A DNA stretch of 64,000 bases. Origin: Qipengyuania flava. Its GTDB lineage: Bacteria; Pseudomonadota; Alphaproteobacteria; Sphingomonadales; Sphingomonadaceae. Both the position numbers and the translations under genes were made by a program. Below the pieces are notes generated by a model. The model worked only from the letters and a program-made list of their open reading frames with translations. It was not told the origin of the DNA and searched no databases. Of the stretch, positions 1-8,864 are shown one piece after another. The stretch covers positions 1,240,001 to 1,304,000 of the forward strand of contig NZ_CP080410.1 of assembly GCF_019448255.1 (NCBI RefSeq). The letters are read 5' to 3'. Position 1 is the stretch's first letter, and each line of letters starts with the position of its first letter.

Positions 1-1229
1 GGAAGGGTCAGCCAGAGCAGCGCGGCATACCCCGCCGCCGCGCCAACCATCGAAACCAGCAGCGCGCGCGTCCAGCTGGCCCCAACGAAAACGCCGTCGA
101 GCACGAAGCCGGCAAAGCCTGCAAGCGGGATGACCACCAGCCAGGGCCACAGCGCGCGCGCTTCCGCCGCCACCGCAGAGGTCGCGGCAAAGCTATCGGT
201 GATGAGGCTGCCGAACAGCGCAAAGACACTGGAAAGCGCGATCGCCACGCCAAGGCAACGCCACAGGATCGCCCGGATGTAAGCGGAAAAGCCGTCCCGG
301 TCGCCGTCGCCCGCGCGCTCGCCGTTGAGCACCTGGGCGGCGTTCTCGAACCCGTCGAGCAGCAGCGAGGAGAGGATGAAGAGCTGGTAGATGATCCCGT
401 TTGCGGCGAGCACCACCGGCCCCTGTTCCGCCCCCACGCGGGTCAGCGCGCCAATCGCGACCATCAGCACGACCGTGCGCAGGAACAGGTCGCGGTTGAC
501 CGAGAGGAAGGGTTTGAGCGCGCGGAGCGAAAGGCCGGCACCCGCCTTCAGAGCTGCGGCGATCTCTTTGCCTGCAATGACCCAGATCAGCGCGGTGGTC
601 GCGGCAAGCTTGGCGTATTCGGCGATGAAGCTCGACCAGCCGATCCCGGCAATGCCCCAGCCGAGCCCGAGCGTTAGCCAAAGGCCCAGCGCGACGTTGA
701 GGAGGTTGTAGGCGACCTCGATCACCAGCACCTCGCGCATGCGGCGACGGCCGATCAGGAACCCGACCAGCGCGAAATTGGCCATCACCGCCGGCGCGCT
801 CCAGTAGCGGATATCGGCGTAGATACGGGCCGCGCCGCGCACATCGCCTTCCGCGCCCAGCGCGCCAAGCAGGAAGGGCAGCAGCAGGGGCTTAAACAGC
901 AACAGCAGCGCGGCGATCGCAAGGCCCACGGTAACGCCCTTGATCAGGACCGCCGCCTGCGCCTCGCGCCCCTCGCGCGTTCCCGCCTGGGCGACGAGGC
1001 CGGTGGTCCCTGTCTTGAGAAAGTTCATCACGGTGAACAGCGCGGCAAACAGTTTCGCGCCCACGTCCACGGCGCCCTGCGTCGGCGCATCGCCGAGGCG
1101 TCCCACGATCCACATGTCGCCCACGCCGATCAGCGCGGTGGCGACATTGGTCACCATTGCAGGGATAGCGATGGCCCAGATCAGGCGCGGGTCGATGGTG
1201 GGGGAGGCGGAGGTCTTCGGGCTGGTCAA
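1..1229 (-). CDS. MATE family efflux transporter (3' part outside window)
   Basis: Reading leftwards from 1229 there is one open frame to the window edge. It is rich in hydrophobic segments and begins with the typical MATE N-terminus ([19 protein letters not shown], then [13 protein letters not shown]). MATE proteins export drugs and other cations by H+ or Na+ antiport across the inner membrane. The start is taken as TTG at 1229 because a strong GGGAGG lies 8 bases upstream. The first in-frame ATG (1157) would cut the first helix. The C-terminal end is not visible, so substrate class cannot be judged. The ORFs called on this strand inside the region are in wrong frames. Confidence 0.85.
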   Translation of the reverse strand, partial: MTSPKTSASPTIDPRLIWAIAIPAMVTNVATALIGVGDMWIVGRLGDAPTQGAVDVGAKLFAALFTVMNFLKTGTTGLVAQAGTREGREAQAAVLIKGVTVGLAIAALLLLFKPLLLPFLLGALGAEGDVRGAARIYADIRYWSAPAVMANFALVGFLIGRRRMREVLVIEVAYNLLNVALGLWLTLGLGWGIAGIGWSSFIAEYAKLAATTALIWVIAGKEIAAALKAGAGLSLRALKPFLSVNRDLFLRTVVLMVAIGALTRVGAEQGPVVLAANGIIYQLFILSSLLLDGFENAAQVLNGERAGDGDRDGFSAYIRAILWRCLGVAIALSSVFALFGSLITDSFAATSAVAAEARALWPWLVVIPLAGFAGFVLDGVFVGASWTRALLVSMVGAAAGYAALLWLTL

Positions 1230-1278
1230 TCCGGGTGCCTCCCGTGCTCGGCGCAGTCCCGCCTCGCCTCAAAAGAAC

Positions 1279-1355
1279 TGGTCGGGGAGACTGGATTCGA
1301 ACCAGCGACCCCTTGTACCCAAAACAAGTGCGCTACCAGGCTGCGCCACTCCCCG
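1279..1355 (-). tRNA. tRNA-Pro (anticodon TGG)
   Basis: A 77-nt cloverleaf on the minus strand. The acceptor stem starts CGGGGAG and pairs with the 3' CTCCCCG. The anticodon loop is TTTGGGT, giving anticodon TGG. The T loop is GGTTCGAATCC and the CCA end is encoded (1279-1281). Confidence 0.95.
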
Positions 1356-1382
1356 ACCGATTTTTCCGCAAGACGCCCGGCC

Positions 1383-1459
1383 TGGTGGGCCCGGCAGGAC
1401 TCGAACCCGCGACCTAGCCGTTATGAGCGGCCAGCTCTAACCAACTGAGCTACAGGCCC
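1383..1459 (-). tRNA. tRNA-Met (anticodon CAT)
   Basis: A 77-nt cloverleaf on the minus strand. Acceptor GGGCCTG pairs with CGGGCCC, the anticodon loop is CTCATAA (CAT), the T arm is GCGGGTTCGAGTCCTGC, and CCA is encoded. Acceptor position 1 is G-C paired, unlike a bacterial initiator tRNA, so this is elongator Met. An Ile tRNA with lysidine-modified CAT cannot be fully excluded by eye. Confidence 0.9.
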
Positions 1460-1513
1460 CCAGCCACGCCGTGCGGAGAAGCGCGCCTAGCCCCGGTCGG
1501 GCAGGCTTGCAAC

Positions 1514-2515
1514 CTAGAGCTGCACCGCGTCGATAATTTCCGCAACCGTCGTCGGGCGGACCTCGCGCGCGCGGAGGTAGGAATAGACACCGCGCAGCCA
1601 GTCATAGAGGCGGTCGAGGTCATCCTCGTCGCGTACATAGGGCGTATGGCCGGGCGCGAGCGAGGGACTGTGGAAGCTCAGCACGAGGATCGGCAGGCCG
1701 TCGTCGATGGCGATGTCACAGCCCCGCAGCGCTTCCTCCAGCGTCACGCCTTCCGGCGTCAGTGCAATGCGCTCGAGCATGCCGAGCTTGCTCAGCAGGC
1801 CGCCAAGGCGCGGGATTTTCTGCGACAGCGGGAAGAGCTGTTCGCCCTGCTTGCGCAGCATGCCCCAGAACACGGTCGTCAGCGGCAGTTCGAGCAGTTT
1901 GCGGTCGCGGTCGGTCCAGTAGGGTGTCAGCGGGTGATGGCTGTAATCCGGGCCTTCGAAGCGCGAATAATCGTAATTCGCACGGACTGAGCTGTCGATC
2001 GCAATGCCGGTTTCCGAAAGGTACCGCGCGGTCTGCGTGCCAAGCCCGTAGCGGCCCGCACGGTAGATGCGCGGGACGGTGCCAAACCCCTGTTCGATGG
2101 CGTCGCGCAGGCGGCGGAACTTCTCTTCTTCAAGGGCTGCAGGAAGGTTGCCGGCAAAGCTGTTGCGCGTGCAGATTTCTTCTTCGAGCGGCGGATTGAC
2201 CCAGGGATGAAGTTGGACGCCGACTTCCGCCGTACCGCGCGCCACAGCGTCGCCGATGATTTCCTGCGAGCCCGGGTCGGTCGCAATGGGCCAGTCGACC
2301 AGGTAGACCGGGGACACCCCGATGCCTTCACAGAACTGCTGGAACTTGGCGATCCATTTGACGTGGGCGAGCCCGTAGCCATCGCTGCGGAAGCTGTCGT
2401 TCCACTCGAATTCTTCTTCGGTGTCGACGGTCAGCAGCGAACGTTGGCCGAAGTCATCGGCGAACTGGACGTCTATGGGTTTCTTCGGAGGGTCGAGAAG
2501 GTTTGCGTGTGGAAT
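1514..2515 (-). CDS. WalW-like polysaccharide deacetylase family protein, non-canonical start
   Basis: The frame carries the NodB-like core: LLTVDTEEEFEW (metal-binding Asp motif), then SPVYLVDWPIATDP, a region with GRYGLGTQTARYL, and FHSPSLAPGHTPYV. Proteins of this kind remove acetyl groups from surface polysaccharide or act as WalW-type proteins in sphingomonads. The conserved TVDTEEEF motif lies upstream of the only GTG (2317), so that codon cannot be the true start. Between the TAG stop of the upstream kinase gene (2528-2530, same frame) and the motif there is no ATG, GTG or TTG. I place the start at ATT 2515, preceded by GGACGGACAGG, but CTG (about 2435) is an alternative. The gene follows the kinase gene directly. 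Confidence 0.75.
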   Translation of the reverse strand: MPHANLLDPPKKPIDVQFADDFGQRSLLTVDTEEEFEWNDSFRSDGYGLAHVKWIAKFQQFCEGIGVSPVYLVDWPIATDPGSQEIIGDAVARGTAEVGVQLHPWVNPPLEEEICTRNSFAGNLPAALEEEKFRRLRDAIEQGFGTVPRIYRAGRYGLGTQTARYLSETGIAIDSSVRANYDYSRFEGPDYSHHPLTPYWTDRDRKLLELPLTTVFWGMLRKQGEQLFPLSQKIPRLGGLLSKLGMLERIALTPEGVTLEEALRGCDIAIDDGLPILVLSFHSPSLAPGHTPYVRDEDDLDRLYDWLRGVYSYLRAREVRPTTVAEIIDAVQL

Positions 2516-2527
2516 GGCCTGTCCGTC

Positions 2528-4333
2528 CTAGCCAGCCGCGCGATCGGGCGTGTCCGCTGGGCTAGGCAGGGCGTCCGAAGCGGTCAAGAGCGGCAGGGTG
2601 AGGACGAGGCGTTCATCCACGCGTGATAGCTCACCCCCGGCTGCGCGCGCCTCGGCACGGGCCAGGCGCAGGGAGAAGCCCGCGCCGAAGATGCCGGAGC
2701 TGAGCGTGCTGCCGCCCGAACGGACTTCGGATGCAAAGACATTCTCGGCCTGGGCCAGCTTTGCAGGGAGCTGGGCGCGCAGGGTGACCTGGTCGTCCTC
2801 CAGCGCCAGGGTCAGGGCGATGGCCTCGCCCGCACCGGTCGCGCCTGCAAGCGTCGCCAGGATGCGCCAGCCGAGCATCTCGGCTTCGCTCTTTGCGAGC
2901 GCGAGCGGGGCGGGCTGGTCCGTGAATTCCGTATCGAAACGCGCCACCCGCGGGCCGAGGACCGACTGGAGCTGTTCGGATTGCGTGCGGGCAATGGCGG
3001 CGAAGTCGCTTTCGCCCGGTTCGAGGTCGAGCGCGCCCGTTTCGAGCCGTGCGAGGCGGTCCAACTCGTCGAATCCGGCAAGGATCCGCGCGCTGTCCCC
3101 GGCGATTGATGCGGCGAGCGCGCGGTATTCGTGCGGAGTCGGCCCGAAAACCTGCTGCTGGATCACCTCCGCGTAGCCCTGCATGGCGTTTACCGGCGTG
3201 CGCAATTCGTGGAGCAGCTGGCGCAGGCGGTCGGCGCCGCGCTGGGCCCGGTCGTCGACCGGCGCGACCGCGCGGCGGAAGCGGCCGACATAGCCGTAGA
3301 AGCGCCCTTCGCCGCGGGTGAAGCGTGGGGCAGCATCGACGATCCAGTCGCCTTCGATGGCTTCTGCGCCCCGCAGCGCAAGCGCGGCTTCGCGCACCGG
3401 CTGGCGGTTGAGGAAGGCGCTGGCAAAATCCTCGCCCGGCTCGCCGCCATCGCGGCGCTGCGACAGGTCGAGGCCGATGACCATCGGTGCAATGTCGCCT
3501 TCGGCCCAGTCGATCCGGCCTTCGGAATTGGTGCCGAAGGCAAAGGCTTCGACTGCCTTGCGCGGCGTGATGTCCTCAAGCCCCGCCATGGGCAGGGTGG
3601 GCGCATCGCCTTGGGCCGAAGCCGGAGCGCGAGCCTTGCGGAAGGTTTCGATCCGCTCGACCAGCGCGCGGATGCCATCGGATTTCTCCGGAGCAGCCGC
3701 GGCGGGAAGAGGCTCTTGCGCTTCGACGACAGGCTCTGGCTCGGGCGCTGCTTCTTCCTGAGAAGCCGGCTCGGCAATGTCTTCGGAGGGGTTCTCATTT
3801 GCCGGCCGCAGGATCAACGGTTCCAGCTCGCCGAGCTCGTCGTTCTCGACAGGCGCTTCCACGGGCTCCGGTTCGACCTGCGGCAGGTCCGGGGGCAGGG
3901 GCAGCGCGCGGTCGGATACGCCGAGCCGGTCGAGCACGCGCACCGCCGCTTCGGGCAGGTCGCGGCGATGGCGCAGGAAACCGCGCGCGCGGATCGGCAG
4001 GCGCGGGATCAGCTCTTCCCATTCCTCGCCGCTCAGCTGCGCCCGGTAGAGCGCCGCGCCGGCAATCGAGGGATGCGCCTCGCCGAACCAGCGGACCAGT
4101 TCGGGGTTGCGGAAACGCCAGCCGTTCTCGCCCACCATGGCCGCGCGATCGGCGGTCGGGATGATTTCAGCAAGCGCGATCAGGCGCAGGTAGGCCGCTG
4201 CCTTCAGCGCCGGATCGCCCGCCTGCGGCCGCTCGCCCAACAGGTCGAGCAGCTGCCGGAACTGCGTCTTGGCCGCACGCTCGCCGGCAGCGCGGTTGCG
4301 CAGCACAGTGGCAAGGCGGTCGTCAAAATGCAT
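2528..4333 (-). CDS. Soluble histidine-kinase-like protein with degenerate ATPase domain
   Basis: 601 residues from ATG 4333 (GGAG 7 bases upstream; a TTG at 4357 is less likely). There is no signal peptide or membrane segment. The N-terminal ~150 residues are helical and resemble DUF2336-type repeats. A long acidic Pro/Glu-rich linker follows. The dimerization and phosphoacceptor helix (HELRTPVNAMQGYAE) sits near residue 375. The C-terminal part aligns loosely to HATPase_c, ending in GIFGAGFSLRLARAEARAAGGEL, but I see neither the N-box Asn nor a DxGxG G1 box. It probably takes part in phosphotransfer or sensing rather than ordinary autophosphorylation. It shares an operon with the deacetylase gene downstream. 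Confidence 0.8.
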   Translation of the reverse strand: MHFDDRLATVLRNRAAGERAAKTQFRQLLDLLGERPQAGDPALKAAAYLRLIALAEIIPTADRAAMVGENGWRFRNPELVRWFGEAHPSIAGAALYRAQLSGEEWEELIPRLPIRARGFLRHRRDLPEAAVRVLDRLGVSDRALPLPPDLPQVEPEPVEAPVENDELGELEPLILRPANENPSEDIAEPASQEEAAPEPEPVVEAQEPLPAAAAPEKSDGIRALVERIETFRKARAPASAQGDAPTLPMAGLEDITPRKAVEAFAFGTNSEGRIDWAEGDIAPMVIGLDLSQRRDGGEPGEDFASAFLNRQPVREAALALRGAEAIEGDWIVDAAPRFTRGEGRFYGYVGRFRRAVAPVDDRAQRGADRLRQLLHELRTPVNAMQGYAEVIQQQVFGPTPHEYRALAASIAGDSARILAGFDELDRLARLETGALDLEPGESDFAAIARTQSEQLQSVLGPRVARFDTEFTDQPAPLALAKSEAEMLGWRILATLAGATGAGEAIALTLALEDDQVTLRAQLPAKLAQAENVFASEVRSGGSTLSSGIFGAGFSLRLARAEARAAGGELSRVDERLVLTLPLLTASDALPSPADTPDRAAG

Positions 4334-4578
4334 CAGGTCTCCGGCGTGTAGGTGCAAAAGTGCAAACTATCCCATGCCACGCGGGGGCTTGGCCGAGGGA
4401 CAAGGGATATAGTTACCCGCGCCTTTACCTCCAGTGAGCAAGGGAGGCGCGTTGCAAAGCGGGACAATTGCTGGCAAAGATAATAATGTTAGCCAAGACG
4501 GCTGCATCGCGTTGTCAACATTTCGCCAAACTTTCGCGATGCCCCGCCGGAAGAGTGAGGGTAGCAGGGACTTATTGT

Positions 4579-5040
4579 ATGGCCAATCTCGACGATATCG
4601 ACCGGCGCTTGCTGGGTGAACTCCAGGACGAGGGGCGAATCACCAATGTCGAGCTGGCGCACCGCGTGGGGCTGACCGCTCCGCCGTGCCTGCGCCGCGT
4701 TCGCGCGCTCGAAGAAGAGGGCGTGATCAAAGGCTATCACGCCGATCTCGACCCGTCGAAACTGGGCTTCTCGATCACCGTCTTTGCGATGGTCAGCCTG
4801 AAGAGCCAGGCCGAGGACGCGCTGCGCGAATTCGAGGACGCGATGAAGGATCTTCCGGAGGTACGCGAAGTGCACATGCTCAACGGCGAGATCGACTTCA
4901 TCATCAAGATCGTCAGCAAGGACCTACAGAGCTTCCAGGAATTCCTGACCAGCAAGCTTACCCCTGCGCCCAATGTGGAAAGCGTGAAGACCTCGCTCAC
5001 GATCCGCACCAGCAAGCACGAGCCCGGCGTTCCGCTATGA
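4579..5040 (+). CDS. Lrp/AsnC family transcriptional regulator
   Basis: 153 residues from ATG 4579 (AGGGA upstream). The N-terminal winged HTH (DDIDRRLLGELQDEGRI, then HRVGLTAPPCLRRVRALEEEGVI) is followed by the RAM ligand-binding domain (VREVHMLNGEIDFIIKIV). Proteins of this family bind DNA as dimers to octamers and respond to amino acids. The frame is open further upstream to 4468, but that extension has no Lrp similarity. The gene overlaps the next one by ATGA, so both are translated from one message. Targets cannot be read from the sequence. Confidence 0.9.
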   Translation: MANLDDIDRRLLGELQDEGRITNVELAHRVGLTAPPCLRRVRALEEEGVIKGYHADLDPSKLGFSITVFAMVSLKSQAEDALREFEDAMKDLPEVREVHMLNGEIDFIIKIVSKDLQSFQEFLTSKLTPAPNVESVKTSLTIRTSKHEPGVPL

Positions 5041-5471
5041 GCGGGGCGGAGCGCATCGAAGGCCATTGCCTGTGCGGCGCGGTGACGATCGCGCTGGAAA
5101 ATCCCAAGCACGAAATCGAGATCTGCCAGTGCGACATGTGTCGCCGCTGGGCCGGATCGTTCTACACCGCGCAAACCGGCGACAGCGCGCAGGTTTCGGG
5201 CGAAGACAGCATCACCGCCTACCGGTCGAGCGAATGGGCCGAGCGCGCCTTCTGCGCGAAATGCGGAAGCAACCTGTGGTACCGCTTCCTGCCGACGGGC
5301 AACCGCAGCTTCTCGGCTGGCCTGTTCGATGCCGCTGCTACCCATGCGATCGAGAAAGAAATCTTCGTCGACGAACGCGCCGACTGGTGCCGCATCGAAG
5401 GCGACCACCCGCGCCAGACCGGCGAAGAGGTGATTGCCGAGGCGAAGGCGGCCGGGTTCACCTTTGACTGA
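5037..5471 (+). CDS. GFA family (CENP-V/GFA) zinc protein
   Basis: 144 residues. It carries the family zinc ligands: GHCLCGAV, CQCDMCRRW and FCAKCGSNLW. The founding member catalyses glutathione-formaldehyde adduct formation, but most short members have no proven reaction. The start ATG 5037 overlaps the stop of the Lrp gene by four bases, which implies coupling. The function in one operon with an Lrp regulator is unknown. Confidence 0.85.
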   Translation: MSGAERIEGHCLCGAVTIALENPKHEIEICQCDMCRRWAGSFYTAQTGDSAQVSGEDSITAYRSSEWAERAFCAKCGSNLWYRFLPTGNRSFSAGLFDAAATHAIEKEIFVDERADWCRIEGDHPRQTGEEVIAEAKAAGFTFD

Positions 5472-5832
5472 CCTGCCGTTGACGTTTCTCGGCTGCCTCG
5501 GCGTCGCGATCGTCATCCTTGCGCTGCAATATGGTCACGCGCGCTGGCTCGACCTGCGCCTGCCCAAGCGAAAGCGCCTGCCTGTCTGGCTACGCGGCGG
5601 ACCGACCATGTACCGTCGCCGGACCGCGCTGTACGCCTACCCCTGGATGTCCACCTTCCTCGCAGTGCTGTTGCTCTTCGTGGCCGCGATGCAGGAGATT
5701 TCGCCCGGTCCGCGCACGCGCGTGGAAATGATGATTGCGGTCGGTTTTGCCATGGCGCTATTCGCCCTTGTCCAGCTTTTCAGCTGGCGGTTCCTGATGC
5801 GATGGTTCGCTCGCGGCGAGCCGAAGGTCTGA
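5464..5832 (+). CDS. Small membrane protein of unknown function
   Basis: About 122 residues if it starts at TTG 5464, which lies inside the end of the GFA gene (stop 5469-5471). The longer frame back to 5434 has no better start. Three hydrophobic segments are visible: FLGCLGVAIVILAL, FLAVLLLFVAAM and MMIAVGFAMALFALVQLF. A basic loop (RLPKRKRLPVWLRGG) lies between the first two. I do not recognise a family. It is the last gene of the Lrp-GFA transcript and converges with accC. Confidence 0.65.
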   Translation: MTDLPLTFLGCLGVAIVILALQYGHARWLDLRLPKRKRLPVWLRGGPTMYRRRTALYAYPWMSTFLAVLLLFVAAMQEISPGPRTRVEMMIAVGFAMALFALVQLFSWRFLMRWFARGEPKV

Positions 5833-5835
5833 GCC

Positions 5836-7185
5836 TCACCCTTCGCGGGTCTTCAGCCACTCTTCCAGCCACTTGATCGAATACTGGCCGCTCTTCACGT
5901 CGGGCTGCTGGAGCAGTTCCTGGTGCAGCGGGATGCTCGTCTTCACGCCTTCGACGACCATTTCCTCCAGCGCGCGCTTGAGGCGCATCATGCAGCCTTC
6001 GCGGGTGCGGCCGTAGACGATCAGCTTGGCGATCATGGAATCGTAATAGGGCGGGATGCGGTAACCCTGGTAGAGCCCGCTATCGACGCGCACATGCATG
6101 CCGCCGGCCGCGTGGTAATAGGTCACTTCGCCCGGTGACGGCGCGAAGGTCCACGGGTCTTCGGCATTGATGCGGCATTCGATCGCGTGGCCCTTGAACT
6201 CGATCTCGTCCTGCGCAACCGAGAGCTCCTCGCCCGCTGCAATGCGGATCTGTTCGCGCACCAGGTCGACGCCTGTGATGGCCTCGGTCACGGGGTGTTC
6301 GACCTGCAGGCGGGTGTTCATTTCGATGAAGTAGAACTCGCCGTTTTCCCACAGGAATTCGATCGTGCCCGCGCCGCGATAGCCCATGTCGCGCATGGCC
6401 TGCGCGCAGACCTCACCCATGCGCATGCGGTCTTCCTCGCCCAGCACGGGGGAGGGGGCTTCCTCGAGCACCTTCTGGTGGCGGCGCTGGAGCGAACAGT
6501 CGCGTTCGCCCAGGTGGATGGCATTGCCATTGCCGTCGCCGAAGACCTGGAATTCGATGTGGCGCGGATCGCCCAGGTATTTCTCGATATAGACGGTGGC
6601 ATCGCCGAAGGCAGCCTTCGCCTCGCTACCGGCCTGCTTCATCAGCGTTTCGAGCTGGTCCTCGCTTTCGCAGACCTTCATGCCGCGCCCGCCGCCGCCG
6701 CTGGCGGCCTTGATGATGACGGGATAGCCGATTTCGGCAGCGATTTCGCGCGCTTCGCCGATCTCGCTCACCGCGCCGTCGCTGCCGGGGACGAGGGGGA
6801 GGCCCAGTTCGCCGGCGGTCTTCTTCGCCTGCACCTTGTCGCCCATCGTGCGGATGTGTTCGGGCTTGGGGCCGATCCACTTGATGTCGTGCGCCTCGAC
6901 GATCTCGGCGAACTTGGCGTTTTCCGAAAGGAAGCCGTAGCCCGGGTGGATCGCATCGGCATGGCTCACCTCGGCAGCCGAGATGATGTTGGCGATGTTG
7001 AGATAGCTGTCGGTCGCGGGCGGCGGGCCGATGCACACCGCATGGTCGGCCAGGCGGACGTGCATGGCATCGGCGTCGGCGGTGGAGTGCACCGCGACCG
7101 TCTCGATGCCCATTTCATGCGCCGCGCGGTGGATACGCAGCGCGATTTCGCCGCGATTGGCGATCAATATGCGCGAAATAGTCAT
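5836..7185 (-). CDS. accC: Acetyl-CoA carboxylase, biotin carboxylase subunit
   Basis: 449 residues, the normal length. It uses ATP to carboxylate the biotin on AccB, the first half-reaction of fatty-acid synthesis. It begins with the biotin-carboxylase signature ISRILIANRGEIALRIHRAA. The ATP-grasp glycine loop (KAASGGGGRGMKVC) and the catalytic region FIEMNTRLQVEHPVTE are intact. The gene starts 3 bases after accB ends, so the two are co-transcribed and probably translationally coupled. Confidence 0.97.
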   Translation of the reverse strand: MTISRILIANRGEIALRIHRAAHEMGIETVAVHSTADADAMHVRLADHAVCIGPPPATDSYLNIANIISAAEVSHADAIHPGYGFLSENAKFAEIVEAHDIKWIGPKPEHIRTMGDKVQAKKTAGELGLPLVPGSDGAVSEIGEAREIAAEIGYPVIIKAASGGGGRGMKVCESEDQLETLMKQAGSEAKAAFGDATVYIEKYLGDPRHIEFQVFGDGNGNAIHLGERDCSLQRRHQKVLEEAPSPVLGEEDRMRMGEVCAQAMRDMGYRGAGTIEFLWENGEFYFIEMNTRLQVEHPVTEAITGVDLVREQIRIAAGEELSVAQDEIEFKGHAIECRINAEDPWTFAPSPGEVTYYHAAGGMHVRVDSGLYQGYRIPPYYDSMIAKLIVYGRTREGCMMRLKRALEEMVVEGVKTSIPLHQELLQQPDVKSGQYSIKWLEEWLKTREG

Positions 7186-7188
7186 GGA

Positions 7189-7680
7189 TTACCCGACGAC
7201 GACGAGCGGCTGGTCGAATTCGACCGGCTGGGCGTTCTCGACGAGGATCGCCTTGACCGTGCCGGCCTTGTCGGCGGCGATTGGGTTCATGACCTTCATC
7301 GCTTCCACGATCAGGAGGGTCTGGCCTTCCTTCACGCTGTCGCCAACCTTCACGAAGTCGGCTGCGCCCGGCTCGGGGGCCATGTAGACGGTGCCGACCA
7401 TGGGCGACTTGATCGCGCCTTCGGTATCCGCGCCGGCGGCTGCAGGCGCTTCGGGGGCGGGCGCAGCGGCAGCCGGGGCCGCAGGGGCGGGGGCCGCCAT
7501 CGGTGCGGGCGCTGCGGCAACAGCCACGCCGCCGCCACGCGAGACGCGAATCTTGCGCTCGCCATCTTCGACTTCGATTTCGGTAAGCCCGGTGTCACCC
7601 AGCATTTCCGCAAGCTCGCGCACGAGTGCGGTGTCGACGTTCATGCCGGACTTGCCAGCGCTGCCTTTACGATCGGCCAT
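7189..7680 (-). CDS. accB: Acetyl-CoA carboxylase, biotin carboxyl carrier protein
   Basis: 163 residues. The C-terminal biotinyl domain carries the biotin-acceptor lysine in [10 protein letters not shown]. Before it lies a long Ala/Pro-rich flexible linker, as usual for BCCP. The N-terminal ~60 residues form the conserved helix and strand part ([20 protein letters not shown]). A start at the internal Met of GMNVDTALV is possible, but the longer form fits relatives. The gene stands between aroQ and accC, a common alphaproteobacterial arrangement. Confidence 0.96.
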   Translation of the reverse strand: MADRKGSAGKSGMNVDTALVRELAEMLGDTGLTEIEVEDGERKIRVSRGGGVAVAAAPAPMAAPAPAAPAAAAPAPEAPAAAGADTEGAIKSPMVGTVYMAPEPGAADFVKVGDSVKEGQTLLIVEAMKVMNPIAADKAGTVKAILVENAQPVEFDQPLVVVG

Positions 7681-7752
7681 GGAACCCCTTGTGTGTTGTT
7701 TGGCTCGCCTATGCTCCGCGCAAGCGCCAAGGGCAAGGGGGCAGGGCGTGTT

Positions 7753-8187
7753 TTAGAGCGCCGCGGCCTTGTCCAACGCTACGGCATAGCTGCGTGCGCC
7801 GAGGCCTTTCACCTCATCCACGGCGGCCATGCCGACATAGGAGATGTGGCGGAATTCCTCGCGCGTCAGCGGGTCAGAAAGATGGACTTCGATCACCGGC
7901 AGCTCGATCGCCTTGATCGCGTCGAGCAAGGCGACGGAGGTGTGGGTATAAGCGGCCGCGTTCAGGAGGACCGCTTTGGCGCCCGCGGCGCGCGCTTCGT
8001 GCAGCCAGTCGACCAGCACGCCTTCGTGGTTGGTCTGGCGGAAATCGATTGCAAGGCCGAGCGCCTTCGCCTGCTCGGTAAGTGCAGCCTCGATATCAGC
8101 TAGCGTGTCCGAGCCGTAAATCTCCGGCTCGCGCGTGCCGAGCAGGTTGAGGTTGGGGCCGTTGAGGACGAAGACGGTCTGGGTCAT
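7753..8187 (-). CDS. aroQ: Type II 3-dehydroquinate dehydratase
   Basis: 144 residues. It converts 3-dehydroquinate to 3-dehydroshikimate in the shikimate pathway. The family motifs are all present: NGPNLNLLGTREPEIYG with the catalytic Tyr, QTNHEGVLVDWLHEA, LNAAAYTHTSVAL, and EVHLSDPLTREEFRH with the catalytic His region. The start overlaps the stop of the upstream gene by ATGA, and accB follows after 72 bases. Confidence 0.96.
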   Translation of the reverse strand: MTQTVFVLNGPNLNLLGTREPEIYGSDTLADIEAALTEQAKALGLAIDFRQTNHEGVLVDWLHEARAAGAKAVLLNAAAYTHTSVALLDAIKAIELPVIEVHLSDPLTREEFRHISYVGMAAVDEVKGLGARSYAVALDKAAAL

Positions 8188-8768
8188 CGCTTGTGCTCAT
8201 ACCCGGGCTTGTCGATGTAAACGCTATAGGAATTCATGATCCGGTCGCGCGTGGCGTAAATCGCACCGCCTTCGAACGCTCGTTTGCCTTCCGCGAGGAA
8301 CTCAAGATAGTCCTGGCCTTCCTGGCGAAGCTTCATCGTCGCCGAAATCTCGGTATCCGCGAGGGCCTGGCGAGCCCTTGCAAGCAGCGCCTCGCTTTCG
8401 GGACTGCCGGGCTCCCAGCCGATCAGTGCGGCGATCATGGGCAGGCTGCGTTCGAGATGGTCGCGCACGCGCGGCTCGTAGTCGGCGGTGAACTCCGCGT
8501 TTTCCAGCAGGCGCGACATCGCGCTGATCTGGTATTGCAGCGTGCGCCCGCTGTTGCGCAGATTGGTGGTGAAGATGAAGCCCGAATGGCTCTGCATCGG
8601 CCGGCACGTGAGCTTGCGGCGCTTCTTTTCGCACCCTTCGAGCGGGTGGGGCGCGATAACGCGCAGTTCCGGCGTGGCCTCCGTGGCCGGTTCGCTAGTC
8701 TCCTCGGCCAATAGCGGCGTTGTGGCGGCTGCTGCGAGGAGTGGCCCCGCGATGAGAAACTTCAGCAT
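8184..8768 (-). CDS. Exported protein of unknown function
   Basis: 194 residues from ATG 8768. An N-terminal signal sequence (MLKFLIAGPLLAAAATTPLLAEE) suggests periplasmic location. The mature part is mostly helical and charged, with two cysteines near the start (EGCEKKRRKLTCRP) that could form a disulfide. I do not recognise a named domain. It is the first gene of the operon with aroQ-accB-accC and overlaps aroQ by four bases. A role in shikimate or lipid metabolism is not evident. Confidence 0.75.
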   Translation of the reverse strand: MLKFLIAGPLLAAAATTPLLAEETSEPATEATPELRVIAPHPLEGCEKKRRKLTCRPMQSHSGFIFTTNLRNSGRTLQYQISAMSRLLENAEFTADYEPRVRDHLERSLPMIAALIGWEPGSPESEALLARARQALADTEISATMKLRQEGQDYLEFLAEGKRAFEGGAIYATRDRIMNSYSVYIDKPGYEHKR

Positions 8769-8864
8769 GGGCGACCCCCTGTCCTGTCCTTGCGCTTGCC
8801 TCGGTGATGGCATGCATCGCGGCGCAAGCGCAAGGCGGCAGGTGAGGGCGGTCGCCGGCAGGCG

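Noticed and set aside
1235..1417. Open frame with the translation [15 protein letters not shown]
   Set aside because: It is a translation across tRNA-Pro and tRNA-Met antisense, a well-known annotation artefact.
4418..4451. CGCGCCT/AGGCGCG inverted repeat upstream of the Lrp gene
   Set aside because: Seven GC-rich bases with a 20-base spacer are common by chance in this DNA.
6187..8103. A 638-codon plus-strand frame
   Set aside because: It is the antisense of accC, accB and aroQ.
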